A stretch of 37,605 bases of DNA from an uncultured Flavobacterium sp. (GTDB lineage: Bacteria > Bacteroidota > Bacteroidia > Flavobacteriales > Flavobacteriaceae). The first letter of the stretch is position 1; each line of letters starts with the position of its first letter. The notes under the pieces are model-generated. The model was not told the origin of the DNA. It worked only from the letters and a program-made list of their open reading frames with translations, and did no database searches. The translations under genes and the position numbers were made by a program. The stretch spans positions 1-37,605 of the forward strand of contig CAJXSU010000015.1 in NCBI GenBank assembly GCA_913061465.1. The letters run 5' to 3'. This document shows positions 24,863 through 32,475 of this stretch, one piece after another.

Positions 24863-26179
24863 TTAATACCTGTAGTATTCAGGTTTAAAAGGACCTTCTT
24901 GTTTTACACCAATATAATCTGCTTGATCAGATCGTAATTCAGTAAGTTCTACACCAATTTTTGCTAAGTGTAATTTCGCTACTTTTTCGTCTAAATGCTT
25001 TGGCAACATGTATACTTCATTATTGTATGCTGCTACATTAGTCCAAAGTTCTATTTGAGCCAACGTTTGATTGGTAAATGAATTACTCATTACAAAACTT
25101 GGATGCCCTGTTGCACACCCTAAATTTACCAAACGTCCTTCAGCTAAAATAATAACGTCTTTTCCATTGATGGTATATTTGTCTACCTGAGGCTTAATCT
25201 CAACCTTGGTATCACCATAATTTTCATTTAACCAAGCCATGTCTAGTTCATTGTCAAAATGACCAATATTACAAACTATGGTTTTATCTTTTAAGGATGA
25301 AAAATGAGTTCCAGTAACAATGTCTTTATTTCCTGTGGTTGTAATAATGATATCTGCATTGCCCATGACAGTTTCTAAACGTTTCACTTCAAAACCATCC
25401 ATTGCTGCTTGTAAAGCACAAATTGGATCTATTTCTGTAACCGTTACAATAGAACCTGCTCCTTTAAAAGAGGCAGCAGTTCCTTTTCCTACATCTCCAT
25501 AGCCACAAACCACTATTCTTTTACCTGCTAACATAATATCTGTAGCTCTTCTTATGGCATCTACTGCAGATTCTTTACATCCGTATTTATTGTCAAATTT
25601 AGACTTGGTTACAGAATCATTAATATTAATAGCTGGCATTGGCAATGTACCTGCATTCATTCTTTCATACAGCCTATGAACACCTGTTGTTGTTTCTTCA
25701 GACAATCCATTAATTCCAGAAACCAACTCCGGATAGCGATCTAATACCATATTGGTTAGATCTCCACCATCATCTAAAATCATATTTAATGGTTTTTTTT
25801 CTTCTCCAAAAAATAAGGTTTGCTCTATACACCAGTCAAATTCTTCTTCATTCATTCCTTTCCAGGCATAGACTTCAATTCCTGCATCAGCAATTGCTGC
25901 AGCTGCCTGATCTTGAGTAGAAAAAATATTACAAGAACTCCAAGTAACTTCAGCACCCAAAGCGATTAAAGTTTCTATTAACACCGCTGTTTGAATAGTC
26001 ATATGTAAACAGCCTGCAATTCTAGCTCCTTTTAATGGTTGTTCATCTTTGTATTCTTCTCGTAAAGACATTAAGCCTGGCATTTCTGCCTCTGCTAATT
26101 CTATTTCTTTTCTTCCCCATGCTGCTAAAGAAATATCTTTAACTTTGTTGGGTACGTAAGTAGCTTTATTAGTGCTCAT
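24863..26179 (-). CDS. ahcY: Adenosylhomocysteinase
   Basis: A 438-aa NAD-dependent enzyme that splits S-adenosylhomocysteine into adenosine and homocysteine, clearing the product inhibitor of methyltransferases. Visible are the substrate-domain segment [16 protein letters not shown], the NAD-binding loop [12 protein letters not shown] near residue 220, [11 protein letters not shown] near 300, [13 protein letters not shown] and the C-terminal K-P-E-Y-Y-R-Y tail that completes a neighbouring subunit's NAD site. Length and motifs are fully typical. It has a -7 box at 26212-26219 and a terminator after it, so it is a single-gene unit. Confidence 0.97.
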   Translation of the reverse strand: MSTNKATYVPNKVKDISLAAWGRKEIELAEAEMPGLMSLREEYKDEQPLKGARIAGCLHMTIQTAVLIETLIALGAEVTWSSCNIFSTQDQAAAAIADAGIEVYAWKGMNEEEFDWCIEQTLFFGEEKKPLNMILDDGGDLTNMVLDRYPELVSGINGLSEETTTGVHRLYERMNAGTLPMPAININDSVTKSKFDNKYGCKESAVDAIRRATDIMLAGKRIVVCGYGDVGKGTAASFKGAGSIVTVTEIDPICALQAAMDGFEVKRLETVMGNADIIITTTGNKDIVTGTHFSSLKDKTIVCNIGHFDNELDMAWLNENYGDTKVEIKPQVDKYTINGKDVIILAEGRLVNLGCATGHPSFVMSNSFTNQTLAQIELWTNVAAYNNEVYMLPKHLDEKVAKLHLAKIGVELTELRSDQADYIGVKQEGPFKPEYYRY

Positions 26180-26211
26180 TATTATTGTTATATTTATCTA
26201 ATTTAAGACTA

Positions 26212-26219
26212 CAAAGTTA
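26212..26219 (-). promoter_or_regulatory. Candidate -7 box for ahcY
   Basis: The minus strand reads TAACTTTG, an exact TAnnTTTG match, 32 nt before the ahcY start codon, in the 58-bp divergent gap to the phosphopantetheinyl transferase gene. Confidence 0.55.
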
Positions 26220-26237
26220 CGTAATAACTTTTAAAAC

Positions 26238-26864
26238 ATGCCATTATATAAGACCATCCGTGTTAATGATTTTACAAAAGTTCTTGTCTGGAAGATTGAT
26301 GAGTCTTTAGAAGATTTAACTATGGGTATAAAACTCACCGAACGAAGTAAAAAAAGAGTAGAGGCTATGAAATCTGTTCTGCATCAAAAGGGTTTTATGA
26401 GTGTTAGACAGTTGCTAAAACAAGCAGGATATGCAGATGCAGATGTATTTTATGATGCGTTTGGAAAACCTCATTTAAAAGATAAAAATTATCTCTCGAT
26501 TACCCATTCTTTTACTTTTACAGCCATTATTATTTCTAAAAAAAACCCTGTGGGTATTGATGTAGAAAAACAGCGAGATAAAATTGTAAAAATTGCTCAT
26601 AAATTTACACCTATAGAAGAATATAACACCATAGCTAATCATGAGGCGCTGGTAAGTAAATTAACAGTTGTATGGGGCGCAAAAGAATCTTTATATAAGA
26701 TATATGGGAAGAAAAAATTACGATTCTTACATCATATATATATTGAAGATTTTTTATTTATAGATACCAAAACAACAGGAGTTATAAAGTATGAAGGACA
26801 TGAGTCTACTCATAGCATTCATTTCTTTGAATTTGAGGGATTTACTTGTGTTTATGCTATTTGA
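26238..26864 (+). CDS. 4'-phosphopantetheinyl transferase superfamily protein (Sfp type)
   Basis: A 208-aa enzyme expected to move phosphopantetheine from CoA to a carrier-protein serine. The magnesium and CoA site is seen as G106-I-D108-V-E110, and the second signature as W146-G-A-K-E150-S-L-Y-K154. LSITHS near residue 86-91 matches the family's SxSHS-like motif. The length fits the Sfp group better than the roughly 120-aa AcpS. It is divergent from ahcY. The carrier target is unknown; the housekeeping acyl carrier protein is a plausible one. Confidence 0.87.
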   Translation: MPLYKTIRVNDFTKVLVWKIDESLEDLTMGIKLTERSKKRVEAMKSVLHQKGFMSVRQLLKQAGYADADVFYDAFGKPHLKDKNYLSITHSFTFTAIIISKKNPVGIDVEKQRDKIVKIAHKFTPIEEYNTIANHEALVSKLTVVWGAKESLYKIYGKKKLRFLHHIYIEDFLFIDTKTTGVIKYEGHESTHSIHFFEFEGFTCVYAI

Positions 26865-27004
26865 AATTTCCAAATGACTTTGTGATCGTGAATCTCTTCA
26901 GTTAAATTTCTTTCCAAACGGGATATTTATATCTAGTTCTTCTTATTTTAGCTGATGATAACCTAATTAAAAAAATACTACCAACTAAAAAGTAGAAATC
27001 AAGT

Positions 27005-27265
27005 ATGAAAATATCTGTTGAACTTACCTTAATGCCACTTCAACAAGATTTTGAAACTCCTATAATTGATTTTATCAAAAGGCTTCGGAATTCAAAATTT
27101 AAAGTTTTAGAAAACCCGATGAGTACTCAAATTTACGGTGACTATCTCGAATTAATGCCCTTCTTGACAAAAGAAATAAAAACATCTTTTGAACAGCAAG
27201 AAAATGCCGTATTAAATTTAAAAATAGTAACCTCTGATCGCAGCACTTATGAGTCAAATTTTTGA
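27005..27265 (+). CDS. Thiamine-binding-like protein (MTH1187/YkoF fold)
   Basis: An 86-aa single-domain protein with the short ferredoxin-like pattern of the MTH1187/YkoF family: MKISVELTLMPL first strand, DFIKRL helix, LENPMSTQIYGDYLELM region, and a final helix and strand. YkoF binds thiamine and hydroxymethylpyrimidine. It overlaps the PnuC-family gene by 17 bp, which supports a vitamin salvage role. The gap before it (26865-27004) has no clear riboswitch. Confidence 0.75.
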   Translation: MKISVELTLMPLQQDFETPIIDFIKRLRNSKFKVLENPMSTQIYGDYLELMPFLTKEIKTSFEQQENAVLNLKIVTSDRSTYESNF

Positions 27266-27881
27266 TTTTTTTTTCGGGCAGTACTTAGGCTATTCGTCTG
27301 CCGATACCTTATTAGAAATTAATGCTGTAATTTTTGGTTTTATGTCTGTTTGGTATTCAAAACAAAATAATATTTTGGTATTTCCTATGGGTATGATTAG
27401 CACTTCTATTTTTGTGTATTTACTCTTTAAATGGGGGTTATTAGGAGATATGATGATTAATGGGTATTATTTTATAATGAGTATTTATGGTTGGTATCTC
27501 TGGACAAGAAAAGTAGACAACACCCAAGTGACACCCATATCTGTAACCTCTAAACAAGATAAAAAGATTGGAATTCTTATCTTTATAGCTACCTTATTCT
27601 TTGTATATTTTATTTATAAAATATTTGATAAATGGACCGGTTGGGTTGCCTATGTAGATACCATTACAACCGCAATTTTCTTTGTAGGAATGTGGTTAAT
27701 GGCAAAAAGAAAAATAGAAAATTGGATCTTTTGGATTATTGGAGATATTATTTCTATCCCTTTATATTTCTACAAAGGACTTACATTTACTAGTTTTCAA
27801 TATTTAGGATTTACATTTATAGCAATAGCAGGATATTACGCATGGAAAAAGACCTTAGACAAGAAGACATTAATCTCGTAA
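27249..27881 (+). CDS. PnuC-family vitamin transporter (thiamine PnuT or nicotinamide riboside PnuC)
   Basis: A 210-aa inner-membrane facilitator with about seven helices. MSVWYSKQNNILVFPMG and YGWYLWTRK are PnuC-family segments. These proteins let a vitamin diffuse in and depend on a cytoplasmic kinase to trap it. The thiamine-binding-like gene overlaps it upstream, a NadR-type kinase overlaps it downstream by 40 bp, and a TPP-riboswitched receptor lies 1.6 kb beyond. Thiamine is therefore the favoured substrate, but nicotinamide riboside is a real alternative. Confidence 0.85.
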   Translation: MSQIFDFFFGQYLGYSSADTLLEINAVIFGFMSVWYSKQNNILVFPMGMISTSIFVYLLFKWGLLGDMMINGYYFIMSIYGWYLWTRKVDNTQVTPISVTSKQDKKIGILIFIATLFFVYFIYKIFDKWTGWVAYVDTITTAIFFVGMWLMAKRKIENWIFWIIGDIISIPLYFYKGLTFTSFQYLGFTFIAIAGYYAWKKTLDKKTLIS

Positions 27882-28447
27882 AAATAGTATTATTTGGACC
27901 AGAAAGTACTGGTAAAACAACACTATCTATACAACTCGCTAAGCATTATAATACTGTTTGGGTTCAAGAATATGCCAGACCCTACCTACAAAAAGTATGG
28001 AATCAAGAAAGAAGAACCTGTGAGGCTAAAGATATTTTACCTATTGCCTTTGGTCAAATGGCTTTGGAAAATAGACTAGCAAAGCGAGCTGACAAAGTTC
28101 TAATTTGTGATACCGATTTATTAGAAACTAAAGTATATTCTGAGGAATATTATGGTGGATATGTAGATCCATTATTAGAAAAAGGAGCTCAAGAAAGTAG
28201 TTATGATTTGTATTTTCTTACGTATATAGACACACCATGGGAGGCAGATGACTTGCGAGATAGACCAGATCAAAGAGAGGAAATGTTTCTTGCATTTAAA
28301 AAAGCTTTAGAAGACAATCATAGACCTTATATTTTATTAAAAGGAAATAAAGAAGAAAGATTTAACACAGCAACTGAGGCTATTGATAAAATTATTAAAA
28401 ATAAAAACAACTTATATTCGTATTCAGAGATCTTGAAAAATGAATAA
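27842..28447 (+). CDS. NadR-like P-loop kinase (vitamin-trapping kinase)
   Basis: A 201-aa AAA_28/NadR-kinase-type protein. Walker A is G19-P-E-S-T-G-K25-T. Next come QEYARPYL, a substrate-binding segment typical of ribosylnicotinamide kinases, then CDTDLLETKVYSE and a DDLRDRPDQRE lid. It lacks the nucleotidyltransferase domain of full NadR. Overlap with the pnuC gene by 40 bp argues that it phosphorylates the imported vitamin. Whether that is nicotinamide riboside or thiamine cannot be told from motifs. Its end overlaps arfB by 8 bp. Confidence 0.8.
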   Translation: MEKDLRQEDINLVKIVLFGPESTGKTTLSIQLAKHYNTVWVQEYARPYLQKVWNQERRTCEAKDILPIAFGQMALENRLAKRADKVLICDTDLLETKVYSEEYYGGYVDPLLEKGAQESSYDLYFLTYIDTPWEADDLRDRPDQREEMFLAFKKALEDNHRPYILLKGNKEERFNTATEAIDKIIKNKNNLYSYSEILKNE

Positions 28448-28844
28448 AGAAACTATTTATAAAGAACTACACTTCAAAGCAGTCAGAAGCTCAGGAGCTG
28501 GTGGGCAACATGTAAATAAAGTTTCTTCTAAAGTTGAGTTATATTTTGACCTTGCTTCATCAGAATCATTCACTGAAAAAGAAAAACAACTGCTTCTTAA
28601 AAACCTCTCCAATAGAATAAATAAAGAAGGGGTCTTAAAAATATATTCAAGCGAATCTAGAAGCCAACACACCAACAAAGAAAAAGTAGTAAAAAGACTT
28701 TTTAAAATAATTGAAAAAGGGCTTATCGTTCCCAAAAAAAGAAGGCCAACAAAAATGAGTAGAGCTCAAAAAATAAAGAGGCTAGACAATAAAACTAAAC
28801 AAGCAATTAAAAAACTTTTAAGAAAAAAACCTAATTTGGAATAA
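28440..28844 (+). CDS. arfB: Alternative ribosome-rescue peptidyl-tRNA hydrolase
   Basis: A 134-aa single-domain release-factor homologue. It has the catalytic GGQ in SSGAGGQHVNKV (about residues 17-28) and a lysine/arginine-rich C-terminal tail (about 100-134) that in ArfB enters the empty mRNA channel of stalled ribosomes. It lacks the codon-recognition domains of RF1/RF2. It overlaps the kinase gene start-to-stop and is followed by a terminator, closing the salvage operon. Confidence 0.9.
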   Translation: MNKETIYKELHFKAVRSSGAGGQHVNKVSSKVELYFDLASSESFTEKEKQLLLKNLSNRINKEGVLKIYSSESRSQHTNKEKVVKRLFKIIEKGLIVPKKRRPTKMSRAQKIKRLDNKTKQAIKKLLRKKPNLE

Positions 28845-28877
28845 GTTTAGACTATACACAATATTTAATAAAAGAAG

Positions 28878-28912
28878 AAAGGTGAATAACACGTGTGTTA
28901 ATCACCTTTTTT
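28878..28912 (+). terminator. Terminator after arfB
   Basis: AAAGGTGA pairs with TCACCTTT, then a 2-by-2 mismatch, then AACAC with GTGTT around a GT loop, followed by six T. It lies 33 bp after the arfB stop. Confidence 0.82.
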
Positions 28913-29173
28913 GTACCAAAAAATATTATATTTTCCCCTCAAAAATGAATAATCTATATTTTGGTTTTTATGATATTTAATAATTCAAATACACATACAA
29001 ATATACAAAGCAAATAAAGTTTCATTTCCAAAAAGCAGCTAATTAAAATAGCTATTTCAGCTAACTTCTTATGGTATTCTAAAAAGCTATAAAAATCACT
29101 ATAAATAGTGAGGAATAATACTCGCCCTTTTTATATTTTTGTGCTGTGAAAGCTAACCCCTAATTCCGTAGAT
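28913..29173. promoter_or_regulatory. XRE gene upstream region with palindromic operator candidates
   Basis: No gene is seen in this stretch. It holds two dyads: AAATAGCTATTT at 29046-29057 (perfect) and CACTATAAATAGTG at 29097-29110 (six-base arms). It also holds an exact -7 box TATTTTTG at 29134-29141. The second dyad sits about where the -33 region would be, a natural position for repression by the HTH protein that follows. Confidence 0.45.
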
Positions 29174-29449
29174 ATGAATACATCAAAATTATTAGTAGAA
29201 GGAATTAGAGAAAGAATTAGAGTAATTCGAATAGAAAAAGGGTATTCCCAAGATTATATGGCTGACATGCTAAAAATCAGTCAAAATGCCTACCATAAAC
29301 TAGAAAAAGGACATACTAGAATTCATCTTGAAAAATTTATTGACATTGCAGAAATTCTTGAGATTGAGCTTTCTGAATTATTAAAAGGACCTGATTATGT
29401 TTATGTTTTTTCTGGACAATACAAGAAAAAACATCTTAAAAAAACTTAA
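29174..29449 (+). CDS. Small XRE-family HTH regulator
   Basis: A 91-aa protein with one HTH_3 domain at about 13-69: IRVIRIEKGYSQDYMADMLK, then ISQNAYHKLEKGHTRI as the recognition helix region, then a helical end and a basic tail (KKKHLKKT). No sensor, peptidase or toxin partner is adjacent. The upstream palindromes suggest autoregulation. It precedes the TPP-controlled receptor, but that gene has its own promoter, so a link is unproven. Confidence 0.85.
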   Translation: MNTSKLLVEGIRERIRVIRIEKGYSQDYMADMLKISQNAYHKLEKGHTRIHLEKFIDIAEILEIELSELLKGPDYVYVFSGQYKKKHLKKT

Positions 29450-29515
29450 TCCTTAAGAATAATTTCTTCTGTAAAAAAAAATACTATTTTTTTTTACAAA
29501 TCCAAAAATCTATTT

Positions 29516-29523
29516 TAACTTTG
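29516..29523 (+). promoter_or_regulatory. -7 box of the TPP-riboswitch transcript
   Basis: TAACTTTG is an exact TAnnTTTG match placed 5 nt before the first paired base of the riboswitch aptamer, so the predicted transcription start coincides with the aptamer's 5' end. Confidence 0.65.
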
Positions 29524-29527
29524 TAAT

Positions 29528-29617
29528 GTTCTCATAAAGGGGTGCTTTTATAAGGCTGAGATCATACCCATTGAACCTAGAACAGGTAATGCTGTTTAGG
29601 AAAGCGAGTTAAAGAAC
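29528..29617 (+). ncRNA. TPP riboswitch (THI element)
   Basis: P1 is formed by GTTCT (29528) and AGAAC (29613-29617). The conserved core reads GGGGTGC, then GGCTGAGATCATACCC (the thiamine-pyrimidine-sensing arm), TGAACCTAGAACAGGTAATG (the pyrophosphate-sensing arm) and TTAGGAAAGCG. About 109 nt separate it from the receptor ATG. That leader has two fold-back candidates, GAAGTA/TACTTC near 29645 and AATAATTA/TAATTATT near 29690-29725. The second lies against the start codon, so control of translation initiation or of local termination is possible. By family knowledge, TPP binding lowers expression. Confidence 0.95.
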
Positions 29618-29726
29618 TATTCAGATGTTGTTTAACAAGTTAAGAAGTAGAATACTTCAAAAATTAATTATTCAACCATAACACAAGAATAATTACCTCT
29701 TTTTATTCGTTTTAATTATTTTTAAA

Positions 29727-32066
29727 ATGAAAAAAATTACCATTTTTTTATTCTTGTTTGTAAGTGTACTTACAAACGCACAACAAGTAACGGTTTCAGG
29801 GAAAATCGTTGACAAAAATCAAGAAGTTTTAACTGGAGCTACCGTTCTTGTTAAAGAAACAAATCAAGGAATCTCAACAGATTTAGATGGAAATTTCACA
29901 TTTAAATTGAACAAAGGGACCTTCACCTTAAAAGTCTCTTTCATTGGATTCAAAACCATTGAAAAAAGTGTTTTTTTAGATGGAGACAAAGTATTAACCA
30001 TCGTACTTGTAGAAGATGATAACGTCTTAGATGAAGTATTGGTCTCAGCAGTAAGAGCTACATCTAGCATACCTGTTACCTACTCCAATTTGAGTAAAAA
30101 AGAGCTTGCTAAACGTAATTTAGGACAAGACATTCCCATCTTATTAAACTACCTTCCTTCTGTTATCTCTTCCTCAGACGCTGGAGCAGGCGTTGGGTAT
30201 ACGTATTTAAATGTTAGAGGGTCTAATAGTGAACGAATTAATGTGACTATTAACGGAATTCCGTACAACGATCCTGAAAGTCATGGGACTTTTTGGGTAA
30301 ACCTAGGAGATTTTGCTTCATCAACAGAAAATTTGCAATTACAAAGAGGAGTTGGAACTTCTACCAATGGATCTGGTGCTTTTGGTGCTAGTTTAAATAT
30401 TTTAACGGATGCTGTATCAGAAAATGCTGGTGGCGAAATTTCTAACTCTTTTGGTTCCTATGGAACAAGAAAACATACTGTAAAATTTACTACAGGAAAA
30501 ATTAATGAGCATCTTGAAGTTTCTGGAAGATTTTCTAATATCCATTCAGATGGTTATGTAGATAGAGCTTTTACTAACTTAAAATCATATTTTTTACAAG
30601 CCTCTTATAAAGATGAAAACACACTTATTAAGGCAGTTTCTTTTGGTGGAGCTGAAAGAACGTACCAATCTTGGTTTGGTTTAGATCCACAACAATTGGA
30701 GGAAAACAGAAGACAAAACCCATATACCTATGAAAACGAAGTTGATGATTACAAACAAAATCATTATCAATTGCATTGGAATGAACAATTAAATAGTTAT
30801 TGGTCTACTAATTTAGCATTAAATTATACTAAAGGTGCTGGTTTTTTTGAGCAATATAAAGCAGAAGAAAATGCTGCAGATTTTAATAATCTAATTGAGG
30901 ATGGTAGCGATGTAATTGTGAGGCGCTGGCTAGATAATGATTTTTATGTACTTAATTTTAATGCCAATTATAAAAATGAAAAATTAAATATTATCTCTGG
31001 ATTTTCATACAGTAATTATACTGGAGATCATTTTGGAGAAGTGATTTGGGGAAGCGATTTGAGTAGTGGAACTTCTATTCAAGATCGTTATTATTTTAGT
31101 GATGCTAAAAAAACAGATATGAGTATTTTTTCTAAAGCAACCTATGAAATTAATGAAAAGGTAGCTGCTTATCTAGATCTTCAAGGTCGTTTCGTTAACT
31201 ATCAAACTAAAGGGCTTACCTCAGACAGAAACCCTCTAGATGTAGATGCTCAATTTAACTTCTTTAATCCCAAAGCAGGTTTTATTTATAAAATAGCAGC
31301 TCAAAATAGTGTATACCTTTCGTATGCTAGAGCCAACAGAGAAGCCAATAGAAATGATTTTGAAAATGGTGTTTCTTCTCCAGAAATATTGGATGATATA
31401 GAATTAGGATGGCGTTATAAAAGCGACCGAGTTCAGTTAAATACGAATATATATTATATGAATTACAAAAACCAATTGGTATTAACTGGTGCTATAGATG
31501 ATGTTGGTGCACCTATTAGAGCGACAAGCGGAAAAAGTTATCGTTTAGGGCTAGAGATTGATGCTGATATTAAATTAAATGATCAATTTTCTGTAAAATC
31601 TAATGCAGCATTTAGCACGAATAAAAATGAAGATTTTACAGCTCCTATAGATGGAAGTTTACTAAACTTAGGAAATACTCCTTTGTCATTTTCTCCAAGT
31701 GTAATTGTTGGAAATATGTTTATGTATCAACCTAGTGAAAACCTTCAAATTACATTCTTATCAAAATATGTAGGTGAACAGTTTATGAGCAACTTAAATA
31801 GCAGTGTTTCTAAATTAGATGTTTTAGACAGTTACTTCACTAGCGATTTAAATTTTGTGTATGAGATAGCAACTAAAAAGGTTTTTGATGCCATTATCAT
31901 TTCTGGTATAATCAACAATATCTTTGATACAGAATATGTAGATAGAGGATATTATTATACTTATGATTACCCAGATGAAAATGGCAATACAATTACTGGA
32001 GATGGAGCTGGCTACTACCCACAGGCTACAAGAAATTTCTTGGTTGGAGTTACCTTAAAATTCTAA
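29727..32066 (+). CDS. TonB-dependent outer-membrane receptor, probably for thiamine
   Basis: A 779-aa receptor. Signal peptide about 1-18 (ends TNAQQ); CarboxypepD_reg-like domain about 20-105 (VSGKIVDKNQEVLTGATVLV, then GFKTIEK); plug domain about 110-225 with VRGSNSERINVTINGIPYND; then a 22-strand type barrel ending in the usual aromatic F (VGVTLKF). The TPP riboswitch in its leader makes thiamine or a phosphorylated form the best ligand guess. Without it the sequence would look like a generic siderophore or vitamin receptor. No SusD partner is present. Its stop lies at the edge of a 52-nt palindrome shared with the convergent sulfur operon. Confidence 0.88.
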   Translation: MKKITIFLFLFVSVLTNAQQVTVSGKIVDKNQEVLTGATVLVKETNQGISTDLDGNFTFKLNKGTFTLKVSFIGFKTIEKSVFLDGDKVLTIVLVEDDNVLDEVLVSAVRATSSIPVTYSNLSKKELAKRNLGQDIPILLNYLPSVISSSDAGAGVGYTYLNVRGSNSERINVTINGIPYNDPESHGTFWVNLGDFASSTENLQLQRGVGTSTNGSGAFGASLNILTDAVSENAGGEISNSFGSYGTRKHTVKFTTGKINEHLEVSGRFSNIHSDGYVDRAFTNLKSYFLQASYKDENTLIKAVSFGGAERTYQSWFGLDPQQLEENRRQNPYTYENEVDDYKQNHYQLHWNEQLNSYWSTNLALNYTKGAGFFEQYKAEENAADFNNLIEDGSDVIVRRWLDNDFYVLNFNANYKNEKLNIISGFSYSNYTGDHFGEVIWGSDLSSGTSIQDRYYFSDAKKTDMSIFSKATYEINEKVAAYLDLQGRFVNYQTKGLTSDRNPLDVDAQFNFFNPKAGFIYKIAAQNSVYLSYARANREANRNDFENGVSSPEILDDIELGWRYKSDRVQLNTNIYYMNYKNQLVLTGAIDDVGAPIRATSGKSYRLGLEIDADIKLNDQFSVKSNAAFSTNKNEDFTAPIDGSLLNLGNTPLSFSPSVIVGNMFMYQPSENLQITFLSKYVGEQFMSNLNSSVSKLDVLDSYFTSDLNFVYEIATKKVFDAIIISGIINNIFDTEYVDRGYYYTYDYPDENGNTITGDGAGYYPQATRNFLVGVTLKF

Positions 32067-32116
32067 ATTTAAAATAAAAAACCGAGACAATTGTCTCGGT
32101 TTTTTATTTTAAATTT
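32065..32116. terminator. 52-nt perfect palindrome acting as bidirectional terminator
   Basis: Each 26-base half is the exact complement of the other. The GC core is ACCGAGACAA/TTGTCTCGGT, flanked by A-runs and T-runs. It touches the receptor stop codon on one side and contains the rhodanese stop codon on the other. Confidence 0.9.
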
Positions 32117-32472
32117 TTCCATTTATTAAACCCTCCTTTTAAATCATAAATTGAGACAAACCCTACAGATATCAATTTTTTTGCTGCTTTATTACTTCTT
32201 CCTCCAACAGCACAATAGATGTATAAAGGTTTATTTTTATCGAATGTAGTACTAACTTTAGCTACAAAATCCGAATCAAAAAAATTAATTAGAGTAGCAC
32301 CTTTTATAAATCCTTGTTGATATTCTTGTGGAGTTCTAACATCCAATAATTGTAGCTCTTTTGTTGAAATTTTAGAAAATTCTTCTTGAGAAATCAATTG
32401 TATTTTTTTAGTTTCTTGTGCACAAGAACTAAAAGAACACATCATCATAAGAATGAAAAATATATTTTTCAT
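32104..32472 (-). CDS. Exported rhodanese-domain lipoprotein
   Basis: A 122-aa single rhodanese domain with an export signal ending S-S-C17, so probably lipid-anchored outside the inner membrane. The active-site loop is C87-A-V-G-G-R-S, with the cysteine intact, and LLDVRTPQEY is the CDC25-like entry motif. It would move sulfane sulfur in the periplasm. It starts 3 bp after the persulfide-dioxygenase fusion gene and is last in the three-gene operon. Confidence 0.87.
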   Translation of the reverse strand: MKNIFFILMMMCSFSSCAQETKKIQLISQEEFSKISTKELQLLDVRTPQEYQQGFIKGATLINFFDSDFVAKVSTTFDKNKPLYIYCAVGGRSNKAAKKLISVGFVSIYDLKGGFNKWKNLK

Positions 32473-32475
32473 AAA

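Noticed and set aside
26865..27004. Possible second TPP riboswitch before the thiamine-binding-like gene
   Set aside because: GCTGATGATAACC superficially recalls the CTGAGA..ACCC core, but GGGGTGC, GAACCTG and the closing stem are all missing.
27842..28447. Full-length NadR (adenylyltransferase plus kinase)
   Set aside because: Only about 200 residues, beginning almost directly at the P-loop; the nucleotidyltransferase domain is absent.
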